From positions 55,679,871 to 55,743,870 of the forward strand of contig NC_031774.1 in NCBI RefSeq assembly GCF_001522545.3: a DNA stretch of 64,000 nucleotides. Direction: 5' to 3'. This stretch comes from Parus major. Lineage: Eukaryota; Chordata; Aves; Passeriformes; Paridae. The notes below the pieces were generated by a model, which was not told the DNA's origin, made no database searches, and worked only from the letters and a program-made list of their open reading frames with translations. Made by a program: the position numbers and the translations under genes. Positions within the stretch are counted from its first letter, which is position 1, and the number at the start of each line of letters is the position of its first letter. Shown piece after piece: positions 28,361 to 42,972 of the stretch.

Positions 28361-28813
<453 letters not shown>

Positions 28814-31800
28814 TGAATATTAACGAGTCTTGCCCAACATCAGCTGGGACTGTGGGAGACCAGCAGCTGTCATAAGATGGAGATGCTGTGTCACCAGAGA
28901 TCCTTCTCTAGAAGCAAATCCTTCATCTTCTGTGCCATTGGGAGTGCTCTTTCTGCCCAGTATGGCTCACTGGTCACAGCTACAGTGTCTCTGAGCAGAA
29001 GAGAATGGCATCTGTGTGCATGACATCTTTTAAACGGCCTGCTGGCGGAAATGCACATTGTTCTATGTTACTCCCTCAGGAGGATTTCTGCATTAACCTT
29101 CGCACTGGGATTTTCATTTGTCTGTGTTCTAGCCCAGAATAACACCTGAAAACAGTCTCTGCAAGGAGGCAAAATTTTTGCTTGTAGGGAGCTGGCTTTA
29201 CAGAAAAGAAAGAGTCTGATCTGATTTTGCAAAGGGATGGGGTTACACCATGTGTCAAACCACAGTCAGAAATCTGAGTAATTTAGGTAAATCACCTTGT
29301 GACTCCACTGTGCTGTCTGGTTTTGGGAAAGAGCCCAGTGCAGACCCTTCTTAGCTTGTATGGGATTGGGAAAGGTGTGGTATGTGGTGGGACTGAGTGG
29401 TCAGCACCTGAGTGGAGGCAGGAATCCTCCTCAGAGGCAGAACAATGTGGAGGAAAAACTGGTGGCTCTGCAGAAAAACTACCCAGAGCCTGCCTTGCCT
29501 GTTTAAAATAAACCCAGTTATTATAGAACTCAGATCCTGCTGAATATTTGTCTTCTCTTAAGCTGGAGCTGTCACTCCCTGAGGGCAGAGCTGGTGGATT
29601 CCTGGTCCTAGGGCAGCTGTCAGACCCCACTGAAGCTCTGTGCTGCTTCTTCCCTCTAAGGATGGTTCCAGAGGGCTCCTGAAGTGTTTTCCTAAAAATG
29701 TGTGTGTGCCTGGGACTGGGGTGGGACTGGGCAGTGTGAGGATGGGGCTGCATGCCCCAGATATCACTTGGATTCTCCCAGCTGGAGTGTGAGCTCAGGA
29801 AAACACACATCCATGCTCTTTGGAAATACCTGCTGCACCTTTCTGTATTCCAGGGAACACTAAGGTTTTGAAACAGGTTTAATGTAACAATGAATCTTCC
29901 ATATTCAGACATGGAGTCACTACGATGAAAGCTCCTAAATCAACAATTTCCATGGGAAATTATTCCTTTTATTCCAGCTCACTGGACCATTTCATTTTTA
30001 TAATTAATCTCAGTGATGATATATTTGCTTACAATTATTTTTAAAAAAACCCAAAAGGCTTAAGAGGAAGTAGCAGTATTTAAACAAATACATGTTTTTT
30101 TTACAATGAAACCAATAAATATGTAATTTACTGAACTGAGAGCTATCACTAAATACATTACATGCAAAATGCTACTTGTTTGCATTTATTAATCAATACT
30201 GTGTGTTTGGAATGACATGACAGTAAGAACTTTTTGTTTCTGCCTTTCAGGTGTATTAAATTTAGTATCTGTGTTAATCCCCATTTGACCAGAGAGACTT
30301 TTAACCATATCTGGTTAAATGAATTACCTTTAATTACCAAAAGTGCCTTCAATTCTTCCATGACTCAGAGCCGTGTTCATTATGTACTACAGGGATTGGC
30401 AGAACGTGTAAATGTAACTTAAAGCAAGATAAACTGCTTCCTCTAGCCCTTGAACACACTGAAGAGTTTTTTCATGCTCTGACAGATTATTTAGCAGAAT
30501 AGTGAACTGAGTAATTATGGGATATTGTGTCCTAAAAATTCGCTTGTGGAAGAAAATCTCTCCCAGATGTAGGTGCAAAGACATTTCTAGTGGCAGCTGT
30601 GGCACCTGAAACAGCAACTGCAGATCAGACAATGAAAAACATAATTTTTATTGATCTGCTCTGCTTTGAGAAGTTCAAGCACAAGGAACATGAATCTGCC
30701 TAAGGGGGAGACCAGGTTTAAAAAAACTGACTAATGGGAAAACCTCAGTACCTGCTTTGAACGCTCCAAGAACCTGCTGCCACACTGCTTTTCCCAGGGA
30801 AAGTCAACTTGCAGGATTGTGCTGCCAGTCTGTCCATCTCTTCCACCCCCAGCATTGACCTAGAGCAGAGGAAAAGCAATAAGTATCCTTTGGAAACTTG
30901 TCCTCATTAATTTCCTCTATGAGGGCAGGATGAACAGGACATGCTGTCTGCAGCCTCTGCTCCTTGCAGAGGAAATAATAGTGTAATGTGGTTTAATACA
31001 AAAGTGTATTTGGCTTGCTTAAAGAAGGAGAGAGGGAGAAGGGGTGTTTTGGGTTTTTTTTAAGCATGCTCACCTGCAGATGTGGTGTATTTTTAAATGT
31101 GGAATATACTAGAAAAGCGAGTCAGGTAGGGGCATTTAAACAGGTTAAGAACCATCAAGTCCTGTCTCTGACATTCATGCTTCCATCCAAAGTGCAGGGC
31201 TTCATCCTCCCTCAGGTCCTGGCATGAGTCACTCCACAATCTCCCTTTGTCCACCTTCCCATATCATGTTTCCTTGCCTCACAGCCACGGTGAGTTGGCA
31301 CATCCATCCTCCCTGCCTGCAGAAACAGCGTTCTCAGGAGACTTGGCATCCCATCCAGGTGCTTTTCTGTTTTTTCCACCTTCATGGAACAACCATCCTT
31401 TCATTCAGCAGCATTTTTCCTGCCTCAACAGTGCCAGCTTTGGTGTTTCCTGTGCTTGAAATCAGGTGGAGCTTGGTGATTGACAGGGCAACTTGCAGCA
31501 CTGTGACATTTTGTTCTCCCCAGTTTGATTTTGTTCTCATTTTTGGGTAATTAAACGCTGCAGTAATCAGCATTACAGAAACACTAACAGTAAGAGAATG
31601 ACTCCAAACTGCAGTTTTTAGGACTCATTAATGGAGATATCCAGGTGCCCCATTATGATCCCTTCATTAGTTACCTCCTCTTCTGGAGGGCAGTGTCCCA
31701 CCCTTTGCAGGTCCTGGCTGTAGCAGGGAGCACTCCATGTGCAGAGCTGGGGTGCTGCTACACTGGGGAGAAGGAGACACAGACATTTGAACACAACTCA

Positions 31801-34800
31801 TCTGCAGCTGCCAGGAGAATGGAGAAGGGCAAACAGTCTTGTCTCTAATTATCCAAACTTTCCCAGTAAGCGAGGTGACCCTGAGAAGGCACGTCGGTAA
31901 TTTTCCACCGTCTCAAGCAGGAGTAAACAATTTACCTGCCACTGCTCTGCACAGGATGTGTTACCAGCAGAGCATCTCAGGGAGAACCAGGGGTTTGGAG
32001 TCCCCAGGCTAATGAAAAGAGGCATCAGCTACCAGAGGGCACCTCATAATTGACCCTGCTGCAATTAACCTGAATTTGCTCCTGATGAGGAGTTACACAT
32101 TGGTGGCAGGGCCAACCAAGAGGCTCTGAAAGTTGCTTTCCAGCTCCTGCTATCGACACAGCTGGCTGTGTGAGCTGTGCAGTAACTAAAGCTGGGCACA
32201 TTGATTAACAAGGTTTAAAGAAGTTGGGGGTTTTTTTTCAGCAGAAAAATAATGGCCCGCTGCGTTCAGACGTTGGTTGTAGGAATTGATCAAAAATATT
32301 GCTCAAGCTGCACAGCGATAAAAATATATTGAGCTGTGAAATCCTGGTGGGGGTTGTTGCTCAGTGAACTCAGTATGACAGTCAAACCATAATGAATATA
32401 AATTTAATAGTTCATGTTTCAGCCACTTAGGGTCCTGATCCCAGAGTATTCAGTTATTTGCCTTTATGTATTACATGTTAATTCTCAGCATGTTCTGCAT
32501 ATAATTCCAGAGTAACCTGTTGTTGATTGTTATTAGACAAACCAGACCTTATTAATGGTCTGATTTATTACTTGTCTCCAAATTTTTTTATCTGGGAAGG
32601 GGATATGATGCAGGATCAGAGGAGTAAAGCAAGTGTCTTCTTGAGTTTGGTATGGTGGATGAAAATAGGGTTGAGTCTTTTTCTGCTCTTAATGCTGCTT
32701 GTGTTTGGAGGTCAAAAGGTTGAGTCTCCCACCAAATCACACAGAGAAAAGTTCTTTAGAGGAAGAGCAAGTAGCAGCTCCCATCTGGGTGAGCAGGAGC
32801 CCCAGGAGCTCCATAGCTCTCACCTATGGGCATTAACAAGATGATATTTGGTATCCATGCATCAGCACTTTGAATTTCCATGCCAGGGCAGCTGGGCACG
32901 TGTTTTGTGCAGGACAAGACTGATGGTGCACATGATGCATTTTGTGACATGAAAACCTGTCAGTCCAGTTCCATCTCACAGTATTAGTGGCTAATTCCCT
33001 GATTTTAATTTGGTTGTTTGCAGCTTGGGTTTCTTCTCAAGTGGAATGAAGGTGGCAGAATTGGCCCCTGTGTCAAATTAGCTCTTGTTAATTTGTACTG
33101 AACTTTTGTGTTGTTTTCCATGTGAAGTCAACCAAGGCAGACTAATTGTGAACATTTCCCCAGGTTAGCAGCATGCACCTGGTAGCAATTTATAGAGCAG
33201 GCTGTGTCCTATTTCATCTATAGGAAAAGTCCCCCTGTGTTCCAATGAGTTAAAGCTCTAAATTAAATAAGAGGAAAATGATTCATTGAGGAAAGGGTTG
33301 GGTTTTTATCACCTAGCAGAACTGAAATAATTAATGCAGTTTAGGCTGGGATTTAAGTGCTGAATCTGAAAATATTTTGCAAAATACTTGAAGGGTTACT
33401 GGTCTGAAAATGAGTGTGATTTTCTGGTCTGCACTGTGCAGTTCTTCTTAAGTGCCTTGGAATCAGTCAGATCTTGCAGGTCTGGGTTGACATCTGCAGT
33501 ACCGTTGTAAGATTTAGTCCTACTGATGCTTGTTCAAAAGTGTCATTAGTTCTTACTGACAGAGCTGAATTTTTCATATTATTTTGTAAATTTAATATAT
33601 TTTTGTGTCTCTGCATGATGGTTAATTATGATAAGAAACATCAATCTTAATTTAGTGTCAGCTAGTGTGTTACAGATTTGATTCACAGCCTCCAGAGTCA
33701 GAAAGATTCCTTTCTCTGAATTGATATGTTTTTGAATTAGACCTGCATGCTTCAGTGCCAAAACTCGAAAATCTTGCCAGCACAAGAATAGGAAAATTAT
33801 TTTAAAATTGTGTGGTACAGTTCTTTTAAATCAGAATAACATTTTGAAGCAATCTGATTTGCCCTATGAGTTTTCAAGGTGTTAGGAATGGTCATGCTTT
33901 CAGGTTTATTTCCTAAGTCAGGAGGAGAGAAGGCTGTTTCTATATAAAATCAAAATGGAAATAACCTTTCTCCAGGAGCTGGGGCTTCTAGAAGGACGTG
34001 AGGCAGTATGATACTTGATTAAAAATGAGAGAAATAAGGAGAGAAATCTTTCTGGACTTTGGGCCCTGCTTGCAGCAGTCCTGAATGCTGTAAGAAAGGT
34101 CAATTCCTTTGTGTTTCCAGGTGCAGATGGGGGAAAGTGTTAAATAATGCAAAGTACCTTTGCCAGCATGGACCTGGCTTTTGGCACAGTCTCTTTGTCA
34201 TTGCTGCTTTACTGACTGTTTTGACAATGCTTCAGAGGCTGGAAATGCTGTTTGCTCCTGTTGTTCTGCCCTTTCACATGCAGTCCCATCCAGGTGGATT
34301 TATAAGCTGCTCAGTGATCAGCTTTGATATGGAAGTTCTGGCCCTTTTGGATGCTCCAGAAAAAGGCTGAAGTTGAGGATTAAACATTGGCAGGGACAAG
34401 AAGACCTCTCTCCCAGTTTAGTATCATCTCTGCCCATCTTGGTTGTGCTTGCAGTGATGTCCCAGATGGGAAGTGCACCTGATGGATTTTACCCTCTTTA
34501 GGCAGAAACAACTGTTTCAGCTAAGCCAAATGTCTTGGGGTGACTTTATGGTCCAGTATCCCCTATTTTTCCAAAATTTGTTTCCTCCCAAATTTGTCTC
34601 AAACTGGGACACCCAGAAACCCAGCCAGCCCAGCAGCCTGTCTCCAAAAGTGGTCAATAGCAGATGTGCAGGAGAAAGTAGGAAGGTGAAGTAAAAAAAC
34701 TCTGATGCTTCCCCAGAATGTTTCCAGCCCTCCACTGGACTGTATTTCACCCAGAGGGAAATCTTTTGTGTTTAGTAGCCACAGATGGATTTTATTCCAT

Positions 34801-35964
34801 GAATATATTGCATCATTTTGTAAACCTGTGCAACCAGTCCCAGTGTGCCATGGTGAGGAGATGCAGAACTGGCCCATCAAAGAGCTGATCTGGGTGACAG
34901 GAGCTGATTCACTCTCTGCTCATTGGGTTCCTACATCAGTTTGGGACACATCTGTCCTGCAGCAGGAACTTCCACTGCAGATACATAGAAATATGAATTT
35001 GTGTGAATATAGACACCGATATATGTAATTGTGACCTCCATTTGTGTGCATGCTGTTATCACTTTGTGGTATTTGGCACTTGAGCTGACTGGATGAACAT
35101 TTTCTCTCTGTGATACAGTTTTACTGATCCTCAAACAACATCAGCCTTTGCTTTTCATAAGCAACCTCAGATTTGAGTGCATCCTGATGGAAAGCCAACA
35201 TCATTCATCATGTCTGGCTCATGCTAGAGTGACTGATGAGGCTTTGGAGATGTTTTAAAAGGGTTAAAGGGTAGCTGATCTATTAGCTAAGACTGCACAG
35301 AAAAACACCTCCTTAAGAAGTCTTAGTCCCCTTTATGTGTTTTTACTCAGTGCTATTTCACACCAAGAATTTATTCTTTAACTGCCTGCCTAAACTTTCT
35401 TCCAAAGGATCCATCAAGCTCTTATGTCTGCTAGGACATTTATTAGCTCAGTTTCTGTCCCTATCTGAAGGAGGATAAATTTTGTCTTTACAGGAATACA
35501 CATGTGGGTTCTGAAATGCTGTTTAAAAAGAGTGTTTCTGAGTTTAAACACTTTTTCATTCTGTCAGCAAGCTCCTGGGGGGTTCCATAAAACCCTTAGG
35601 AAATTTTCTGCCTGAAAGGTCCAGGCATGAACTCCTGTCTGGCAGGTCAGTCCATGGTGTAAGGCTGCAGAGAACATCTGTCCCCCCAAATCTGTTAGTC
35701 AAGGTTATCAGAATACAGAAGATAGAACCGTGCATAGAAATATCCTGACCTGTTATACAGCTGCATTCCATGTGATTGCCCCTAAAGATATATTATGTGA
35801 ATATGCATGAATATGTATGTGTATTTTATGTACTGGCATGCATATGTAGTATTTAGAATTATAGCAGTTCAGCTATTTCAGCAAAAATTATGACTGCCAC
35901 CAACACCCTTCACATGTCCTCTTCTTGTCCATGCTCCTTTCAGTTGCAAAATCTGAATTTTTAT

Positions 35965-36009
35965 CATCTTGGTGGTCCTTTTCAACCCAATCATTCCATA
36001 ATTCTATAG
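35965..36009 (+). mobile_element. CR1 LINE terminal tail, very short fragment
   Basis: The sequence carries the CR1 terminal wording: a 'ggtggtcctt' block, 'ttcaacccaa' and then the end repeat ATTCCATAATTCTATA. Only the last 45 bases or so are recognisable. A second CR1 tail in the same orientation follows directly, so this is either a separate old insertion or a duplication of the tail. Confidence 0.7.
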
Positions 36010-36017
36010 ATGTGGCA

Positions 36018-36120
36018 TTTAGGGGTTGTTTTAGTGTGGAGTTGGCATTGCTGGGTTAATAGCTGGACTTGATGGTCTTAGAGGTCTTTTCCAACCCAAA
36101 GGATTTTATGATTCTGTGAT
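36018..36120 (+). mobile_element. CR1 LINE, 3'-terminal fragment
   Basis: This short sense fragment shows the CR1 end signature: 'gtggagttggcattgctgg', then 'gctggacttgatggtctta', 'gaggtcttttccaaccc', and ATTTTATGATTCTGTG at the end. It corresponds to roughly the last 100 bases of the element. Confidence 0.85.
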
Positions 36121-36514
36121 GTGTAAAATGTGTGCAAGCAGTTCTCACTCTTATTTACAGCATTCCTTCTTCCAGCAATGCTCTGGGCAGTGAGCAGGAG
36201 GGTTTCCTAGAGGGTTTCCCTCCCATTCAGGAGGTGCTCAGGACTCAGGACAGGGCAGATTTGGGAGAGAATGTACTGTGGCCTCAATAAATCTCCAGAG
36301 AGAAGCTTTGGAAATTATGCAGGCTGCATCAGCACCTCTGCATTCCCAGTTCAGCCCCAGCAGCACTTTCCCTGGAGCTCTGAACATCCCCTGCAAGTGA
36401 AAAATACTTGTATGTGTCTCTGGGTAGCTGTGTCAGACCTAGCCAGTTAAATTTCCTGTTTTGCAACACTGAAAGTTTTGTTTTTATTTAATTGCAATAT
36501 GTAAAATGAACCCC

Positions 36515-36685
36515 AGAATGATAGAATGGGTTGAGACACCTTCCACTAGACCGGGTTGCTCAAAGCTCCATCCAGCCTGGCCCTGGGCATTTCAGGGATG
36601 GGGCACCCACAGCTTCTCTGAGCATCCTGTTCAGGGCCTCACCACCCCCTGAGTAAAGAATTTTTTCCAATCATCTGATCTTGTC
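36515..36685 (-). mobile_element. CR1 LINE, 3'-terminal fragment with internal deletion
   Basis: Antisense CR1 end: GAATGATAGAATGGGTTGAG is followed at once by ACACCTTCCACTAGACCGGG, 'tgctcaaagctccatccagcctgg', 'gggatggggcacccacagcttctctg' and 'agtaaagaattttttcc'. The block normally lying between the first two ('gggaccttaaagatcat... ccatgggcagg') is missing, so this copy has lost about 50 bases near its 3' end. Confidence 0.88.
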
Positions 36686-39166
36686 CTGAGTGAATAATTA
36701 CCTCTCTCTGCACAGTGAACTACAGTTAATAGGGATAAAGTATAGTACATTAATCTCTGTATTTATGAAAAAAGACACGTTGTTGTGGAGAATCTGGGAG
36801 GTTTTGTTTTCATTCTGTACATTCCTTATCACATTTATAAGCAGCAAACAAGCTCAGAAGTGTGTGTGGGAAATGTCAAATTCAACATCCCTTAAAGGCT
36901 TCCAGGATTTTGTATTTTCTGAGGAGTATAAACCACAATGTAAGAGGAGTTCAGAGTTTCACCCTTCAAATGCAGTGAGTGATGGCTCATGGAAGAGAGA
37001 ATAAGTTCAGTTCATCATATCCCAGCCTTTAAGCCCCAACCACTGCAGTTCCCTGCCACACTGAAGACAAGAAGATCTTCCCAAGCTTATGAATATTGGT
37101 TTCTTTTCTCCACCATTTGTGTACAGATTCTGTAACGCACAATTTGTCCTGAGTTTTGGGGTGAGCACCCACTGCTTTCAACCTCTTGGTTAAATTAACT
37201 ACATATTAGCTTAAATTTGAAAAGAGAACAAGTGGTTTGCTCACATTTTTGTGGTAGAACCACTGTCTTTTAACTGCACTCTGCACTCAAAGCACGACCC
37301 AGCTCTGTCCTGTGTCCACCTCAGAGAGCAAATCCATTAAGCAATTTTCTGCATTTCAGAAATGGACTGTTTTCTATAAATTATGTAACTCTGTTGAGTA
37401 TGTCTGTAAACTGGGGTTTGAACTCTAAGTAGAGACAAGGACAATTAACTGCAAAAGGTAATTTTGAAACAGTACATTGGGTAAATTACAATGTTACTAG
37501 AAAATGCTCTGTATTAAGGAAAACATTTTAAAGCACCTTGTTTTATAAATTATACCAGCTGTGTTATGTATTGTAGTTAATTTTAATTACATAAAAATAT
37601 GTAGAATCAAAAGCAGCTCAATGGGATGCAGTTATAACCTTTCTAAGAGATGATTCCATTATAGAGACATTTGCTAGAAAATAAAAACAGAGAAGGGCAG
37701 ATAAGGACTTGCACATTTTATTTCACGTTGCATGAGAAATGTTAGATATGTTTTACTGGATACAATACCAAAAGCAAAAATGGAAATAGAGAAATAGGGC
37801 CTCTGACCCCTAAAAGTAATAAGGTTGGATAGATTACCCCTCTGGTCTGTGTTTCCACAATAGAGTGGAGCAAAATGTTAAAAGTCCTTAAAAGAAAAAA
37901 TACAAAAATTCATTACTTTTTTTATGCCAAAACTATAACATCCCTAACCTTCACCAAGGGGCTGCTCGAGGTGCCTGGAATCAATAGCCACTGACTGACT
38001 GATTTGAGTTCCATTTTAATAACTGCTAAAATACAGAGCTGGGAAGTCTCTGGGGGTCTGAAACAAAAAAATACCCTTTGTACCCCTGTTTCTGCTTCAG
38101 GATTTGAGGTGTCAGCAACAAACCACCCACTGTGGTCCTTGCCCAGCCCATGGCCAGGCAGCAAGAGGCAGCTTTGGAATGTTTCAATGTGTTTTCTGTT
38201 GCCTCTTCTCACAGCAGCCAGAAGTTCCACACCTGAAAGCAGATCTCCAATCTGCACCCATGCTGGGCTTCTGGTTGGGTCAGAAGTGTGATTTTCAATC
38301 TAGTGTCCTCATCCTCTTCTCCTGCTTGAGTGTCTAGCACAGGTGTGGGGCATGTGGATTCCTTTCAGAGGAAAGAAAACTGGGCTAAGTCAGAGCACTC
38401 CCAATGCATGGAGCTCTTCTGTCTGTGGCACTGGACTACAGCTAGTCCCAAATCCTCAATCAGCTGTTCTGCTGCACTGCCCACCAGTGCAGTGTAGCCT
38501 TCAGGTGTAAATTTCCCCTCTGGTTGAAGGTATTTATCCATGTAGGTGTCTCAGGTGTCAAACCCTCTCTTGCTCAGCAAACACTGAAATACAGGCTTAA
38601 GACTAAGCCTTTACTTAAATGGATGAATTTGGGTTTAGAACTGTACTTTTGGATGTGTTTAAGATTTAGAGGTGGTTATTTAAAGGTTAAAAGTCTCAGT
38701 GTGGCTTTTGGTGGGTTTTCCAGAAGGAATGTTACCACTGACACTGAATTAAGAATGTTTAAACATCCTCCAAAATGTGGCCCTTGGGCCCTGGAAGTTG
38801 GGTCCTGCCCCTCACTGTAGAGCCATGAGGATGAAAGAACCTAGATGTCAGAAGGTTTTTGTAAGAGCAGGACTCCTAAATCACTTGGGAACAGACACCT
38901 GAAATACTCAATCACCTGAACATTAGTTAAGTGCTCATTATATTGGGTAACCTTTGAAAAATCCATTACTTGTATCTTCAGCTACAGGGAGACCTTTACA
39001 ATCTGGCTCTTACACTTTGTGACACTTCACAGAGCAATCTATAAATACCTGAAAAACCTGGGGCTACTGCTAAGGATGCTCAAGTACCTCAGCTAATTTT
39101 AAAACTTTTCCCCTTGTTAGTTTTCATGGCTGGGAGCTTGCGTTGGGATAATTGGGAGCGTACGAC

Positions 39167-39603
<437 letters not shown>

Positions 39604-42600
39604 TAATGATGGCTCAATAAAAGTTACCTGTAGATTTGCAGCTCTGGAGAGCAGTCCTAGCAGCATGACATATGAATTGCATTTCTTTTCTTTTCTTCAG
39701 AGTTGCTGGTTTTCATTTTGCTGGGTTTTTTCCACCCCATGGCATAAATATATAAAGTTATATTTTATAGAATCCAGATTCTGGATTTCTCGAAGTTGAA
39801 GTCTCTAAGATACAGTTCAGAGGACAAACTGATGGATCTCCATGTTATAGACCAACTAAGAGAAATTTATTGATGTTAAATAAATAAAATACACTCATCA
39901 AAGGTACTGTATTAATACCTGTTTCTTGCAGTTGCATAGTCTAGAATTTTAATATTGCAAGGTTAATAAAGCTAGGTAGTGAATTTACATTCACAGCTCA
40001 CTTCTTAAACCCTCCTGCTCATTTTATAATCAATCAGAAATGCTCACTATCCATTAGTTCTTTCAAAGAACACTCCATCTAAAAATTAATTAGCTATGAA
40101 GACGTATCTTGAAAACAGGTTAAGGGATCCTTTAATCCACATTGCGGCTGCAAAATTTCATCTTTATGATTTTTTTTTACGATTGATGAGGGTTATATAA
40201 ATTCCATTTGCATAAAGAAATCTCATAACAATGATTTATAGATTACTGAGCATTAGATGTGATCCTCTAGCTGCTGAAACACATTTTTCTGCAACTGTAC
40301 CTCGGGCATCTCACCTGTACCAAGGCTACCTCAGTATTTCACAAGACAATTTCAGCCTCTGCAGTAAGAGCAGTTCAACACAACTAGAATTTTACTTTCT
40401 CAAGTCTAGTTTCTCTTTAGCCACTGGAGCTGCTTTCAGAGGAGGTTTCAATTTCTGTGTATCGCTTGTGCTCATTAATACTCCAAGTATGGCACAAAAT
40501 ACCCACGGCAAGAAGCAGATGCAATGGGATTACAGTGCCCCTCTGTCTGTGCTGGGGCCTGAAAGAGCTGAGTTATAATCAGGTTTGGTTCCAGCTTGTC
40601 AGCTTACCTCTGACTGGAAGGTTGTTAACTCCACTCCAGACCTGAAGGAGGGCTTTGGGGCTTGGAAGCTGGTTTGTGGTTTCTAGCTTATCACTTCTCT
40701 GTTGATAAGAAGTGCTCCAAGCCTTGACTTCAGCATTCCCCCCCTTGCCCCCTCACCAGCTACAGCCCTGCAATGACAGCTCTGCTCAGGCATTGCTGAT
40801 GGTGATTTCATGGGACAAGATAATGCCACGTACATTGTACCTAAAAGAATTCTTTCCTTCTTTAAACTGAGAACCTGTCATTCTAGCTGGCTTCCTGAGG
40901 AAAACATGGACATGTCTATTCCTGACAGGGCAGTGTGCTGGAGCTCAGCTCAGCAGTCCTGGCTTGCATATGGGGAGTAGCCTCCTGGCTGAGTTGTCAC
41001 AGAATTTCTTCTCTCACACACACCTTTTTTAAGGAAAATTGGTTTCACGGAGCACAAGTTCCCACTAGAGATACCTGCTGTTTAACTCAGTGTCAGGTAC
41101 ATGGACTTTGACATGGGGGCAGTGACTCCCAGTGAGAAGGAACAGCATTCCTAAAAAAATGTTAGTTTTATTTGCAGAAGGGGAGGAAATGCTGTTTGGG
41201 GGAGTGTGTGGGCAATACATGAGAGAGGATGAAGAGTCAAAGAAGGATTGTGTCAATGTGGGACATGCAGAGTAGAGTTCATTTCATTAAAAATTGGGGG
41301 ATGATGTGTGGACATCACCCCAATCACCTCCATAGCCTGTGAGGGATGGTTCCTCTGGGAGGAAATCATCTGGCCCCTCTTTGGTGCCCAGTCTGGGATG
41401 GGAAAACCATCCCCTTTTGATTTCACAGAGTCCATGATCAGTAACTTTTAAATACCTCACATACATCAGATGAAGCCCACCCCTCTCCTGCAGTTTCAGT
41501 CAATAACTCCTTTGGAAGCAGCCTGGCCTTGCAGTCAGATGTGCTGAGCCAGAGCCTGCTTTGCAGAAATTCTGTGTTTTGTTCCTGGGCACAAAATAGA
41601 TCATGCTACATCTAACACCAGGGACACAGTCCAAGTCCTGTTACATAAAGTCATTCAGGGGATTGTTTCAAACCTCCTATCTGCTGGAAGGATACGTGAT
41701 TCCCTGCTGGGAATCACAGAAGCGTTTGGCGGCGAGTTCATCCCTGAGGAAAATCGGTGCCATCCAGGACAGTTCCATCAGGTGAACAGAAAGCAATTGT
41801 TCAGGCAGTGAGGCTGGGCTGACAGCTGCACTGTGCTGCAGCAGCTTGTGCTGGAGTCATGTAACCTAAGTGGAAAGAAAATCATTGTCTCTTTTAATTG
41901 ATTTCTATAGAAATTTATATTTAGCGCTTTTTCTACACAGTCATCGCTCATAAGGTTTGACATTTAATTATGACATAAATACACTCCTTGGGGGTTTGTG
42001 CCTGAGAAAATGGTTGTTCTCACTGTTAAAAATACATAGGCAGAAGTGTTCTTGCACCAGGTCTGCTCTTTGAATCCTTGGATTTGGTTGCACACACCAT
42101 GTGTTTGTGCTGCCGTGTCCCTCAGCCAGCACTTTGATGCAGTCCATAGACTGTAAAACATTTAGACGTTAAAAAGGCTAATAAATTAATAATAGCACTG
42201 AGTACAAAAGGTTATTTCCACATGACAGGGAAGCAAAAGTCTTGTTGAAGTGGGAAAATAATGTTTTCTCACTCCCAAATAGCATTTAGAGCCTGGCATG
42301 TTGAATGACCTCCTTAAGGCATCTGCTCAGCAAAAGTATTGCAGCATATCATGTTTTGTGCTCTGATATCTTTACAGCATGTCTGGCATCACTAATGCAC
42401 ACTCCAAGGCAGAAACAGGACTTTTAACTTTTTTCTTCTTTTTTTTTTCAATCAAGGAAAAGAATTATTCAGAAAAGATATTCTTTAAAATCAAAACGAG
42501 ATTACATAGCTGCCTCTGAGGATTGAGTAACAAAGCAAGGTTTGGGATGAGTTTTCAAAGAGTTAATTACTGCCTTCTGATGCTGGAAGAGAATATTAAT

Positions 42601-42929
42601 AATATCTAATTCATTAAGTGCCTCTGTGAGATTTCACACAGCTCAGGGGGGTCTCTGCAAGCTTGAGCCATGGAGCTTGGCCTGGGGAGGGGAGTCACGA
42701 CTGATTTTTAGGAGGCTCAGTGGCATCCAATCACCAAAGGGAAGTGAGCACCCAAGGTGGAAATCTTGGGTCAAAAGGAGCCACAGAAGTCAGAGGATCT
42801 GCAAATGGTTGCAAAGTTTCATTAGTAAATTGCACACTTGGCATAGGAATTTTTATGAGTTAGTCCCTGCTGTCCTTGTGTAAGCACACAGCAGTGGGTT
42901 TTGGGTAAAGGAGTGGGGTGAAAGGGAGC

Positions 42930-42972
42930 AGAGAGAGAGAGAGATGAAAGAAAGCAAGCAAACAAGCAAAAG
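42930..42972. repeat. (AG)n and purine-rich simple repeat
   Basis: A run of about seven AG dinucleotides (42930-42944) continues into GAAAGAAAGCAAGCAAACAA-like purine-rich sequence. It is low-complexity intronic DNA. Confidence 0.8.

Noticed and set aside
29292..29912. 206-codon - strand frame in intron 9
   Set aside because: No recognisable domain, low-complexity Ser/Pro/His-rich stretches and no plausible splice or promoter context. It was treated as a chance frame.
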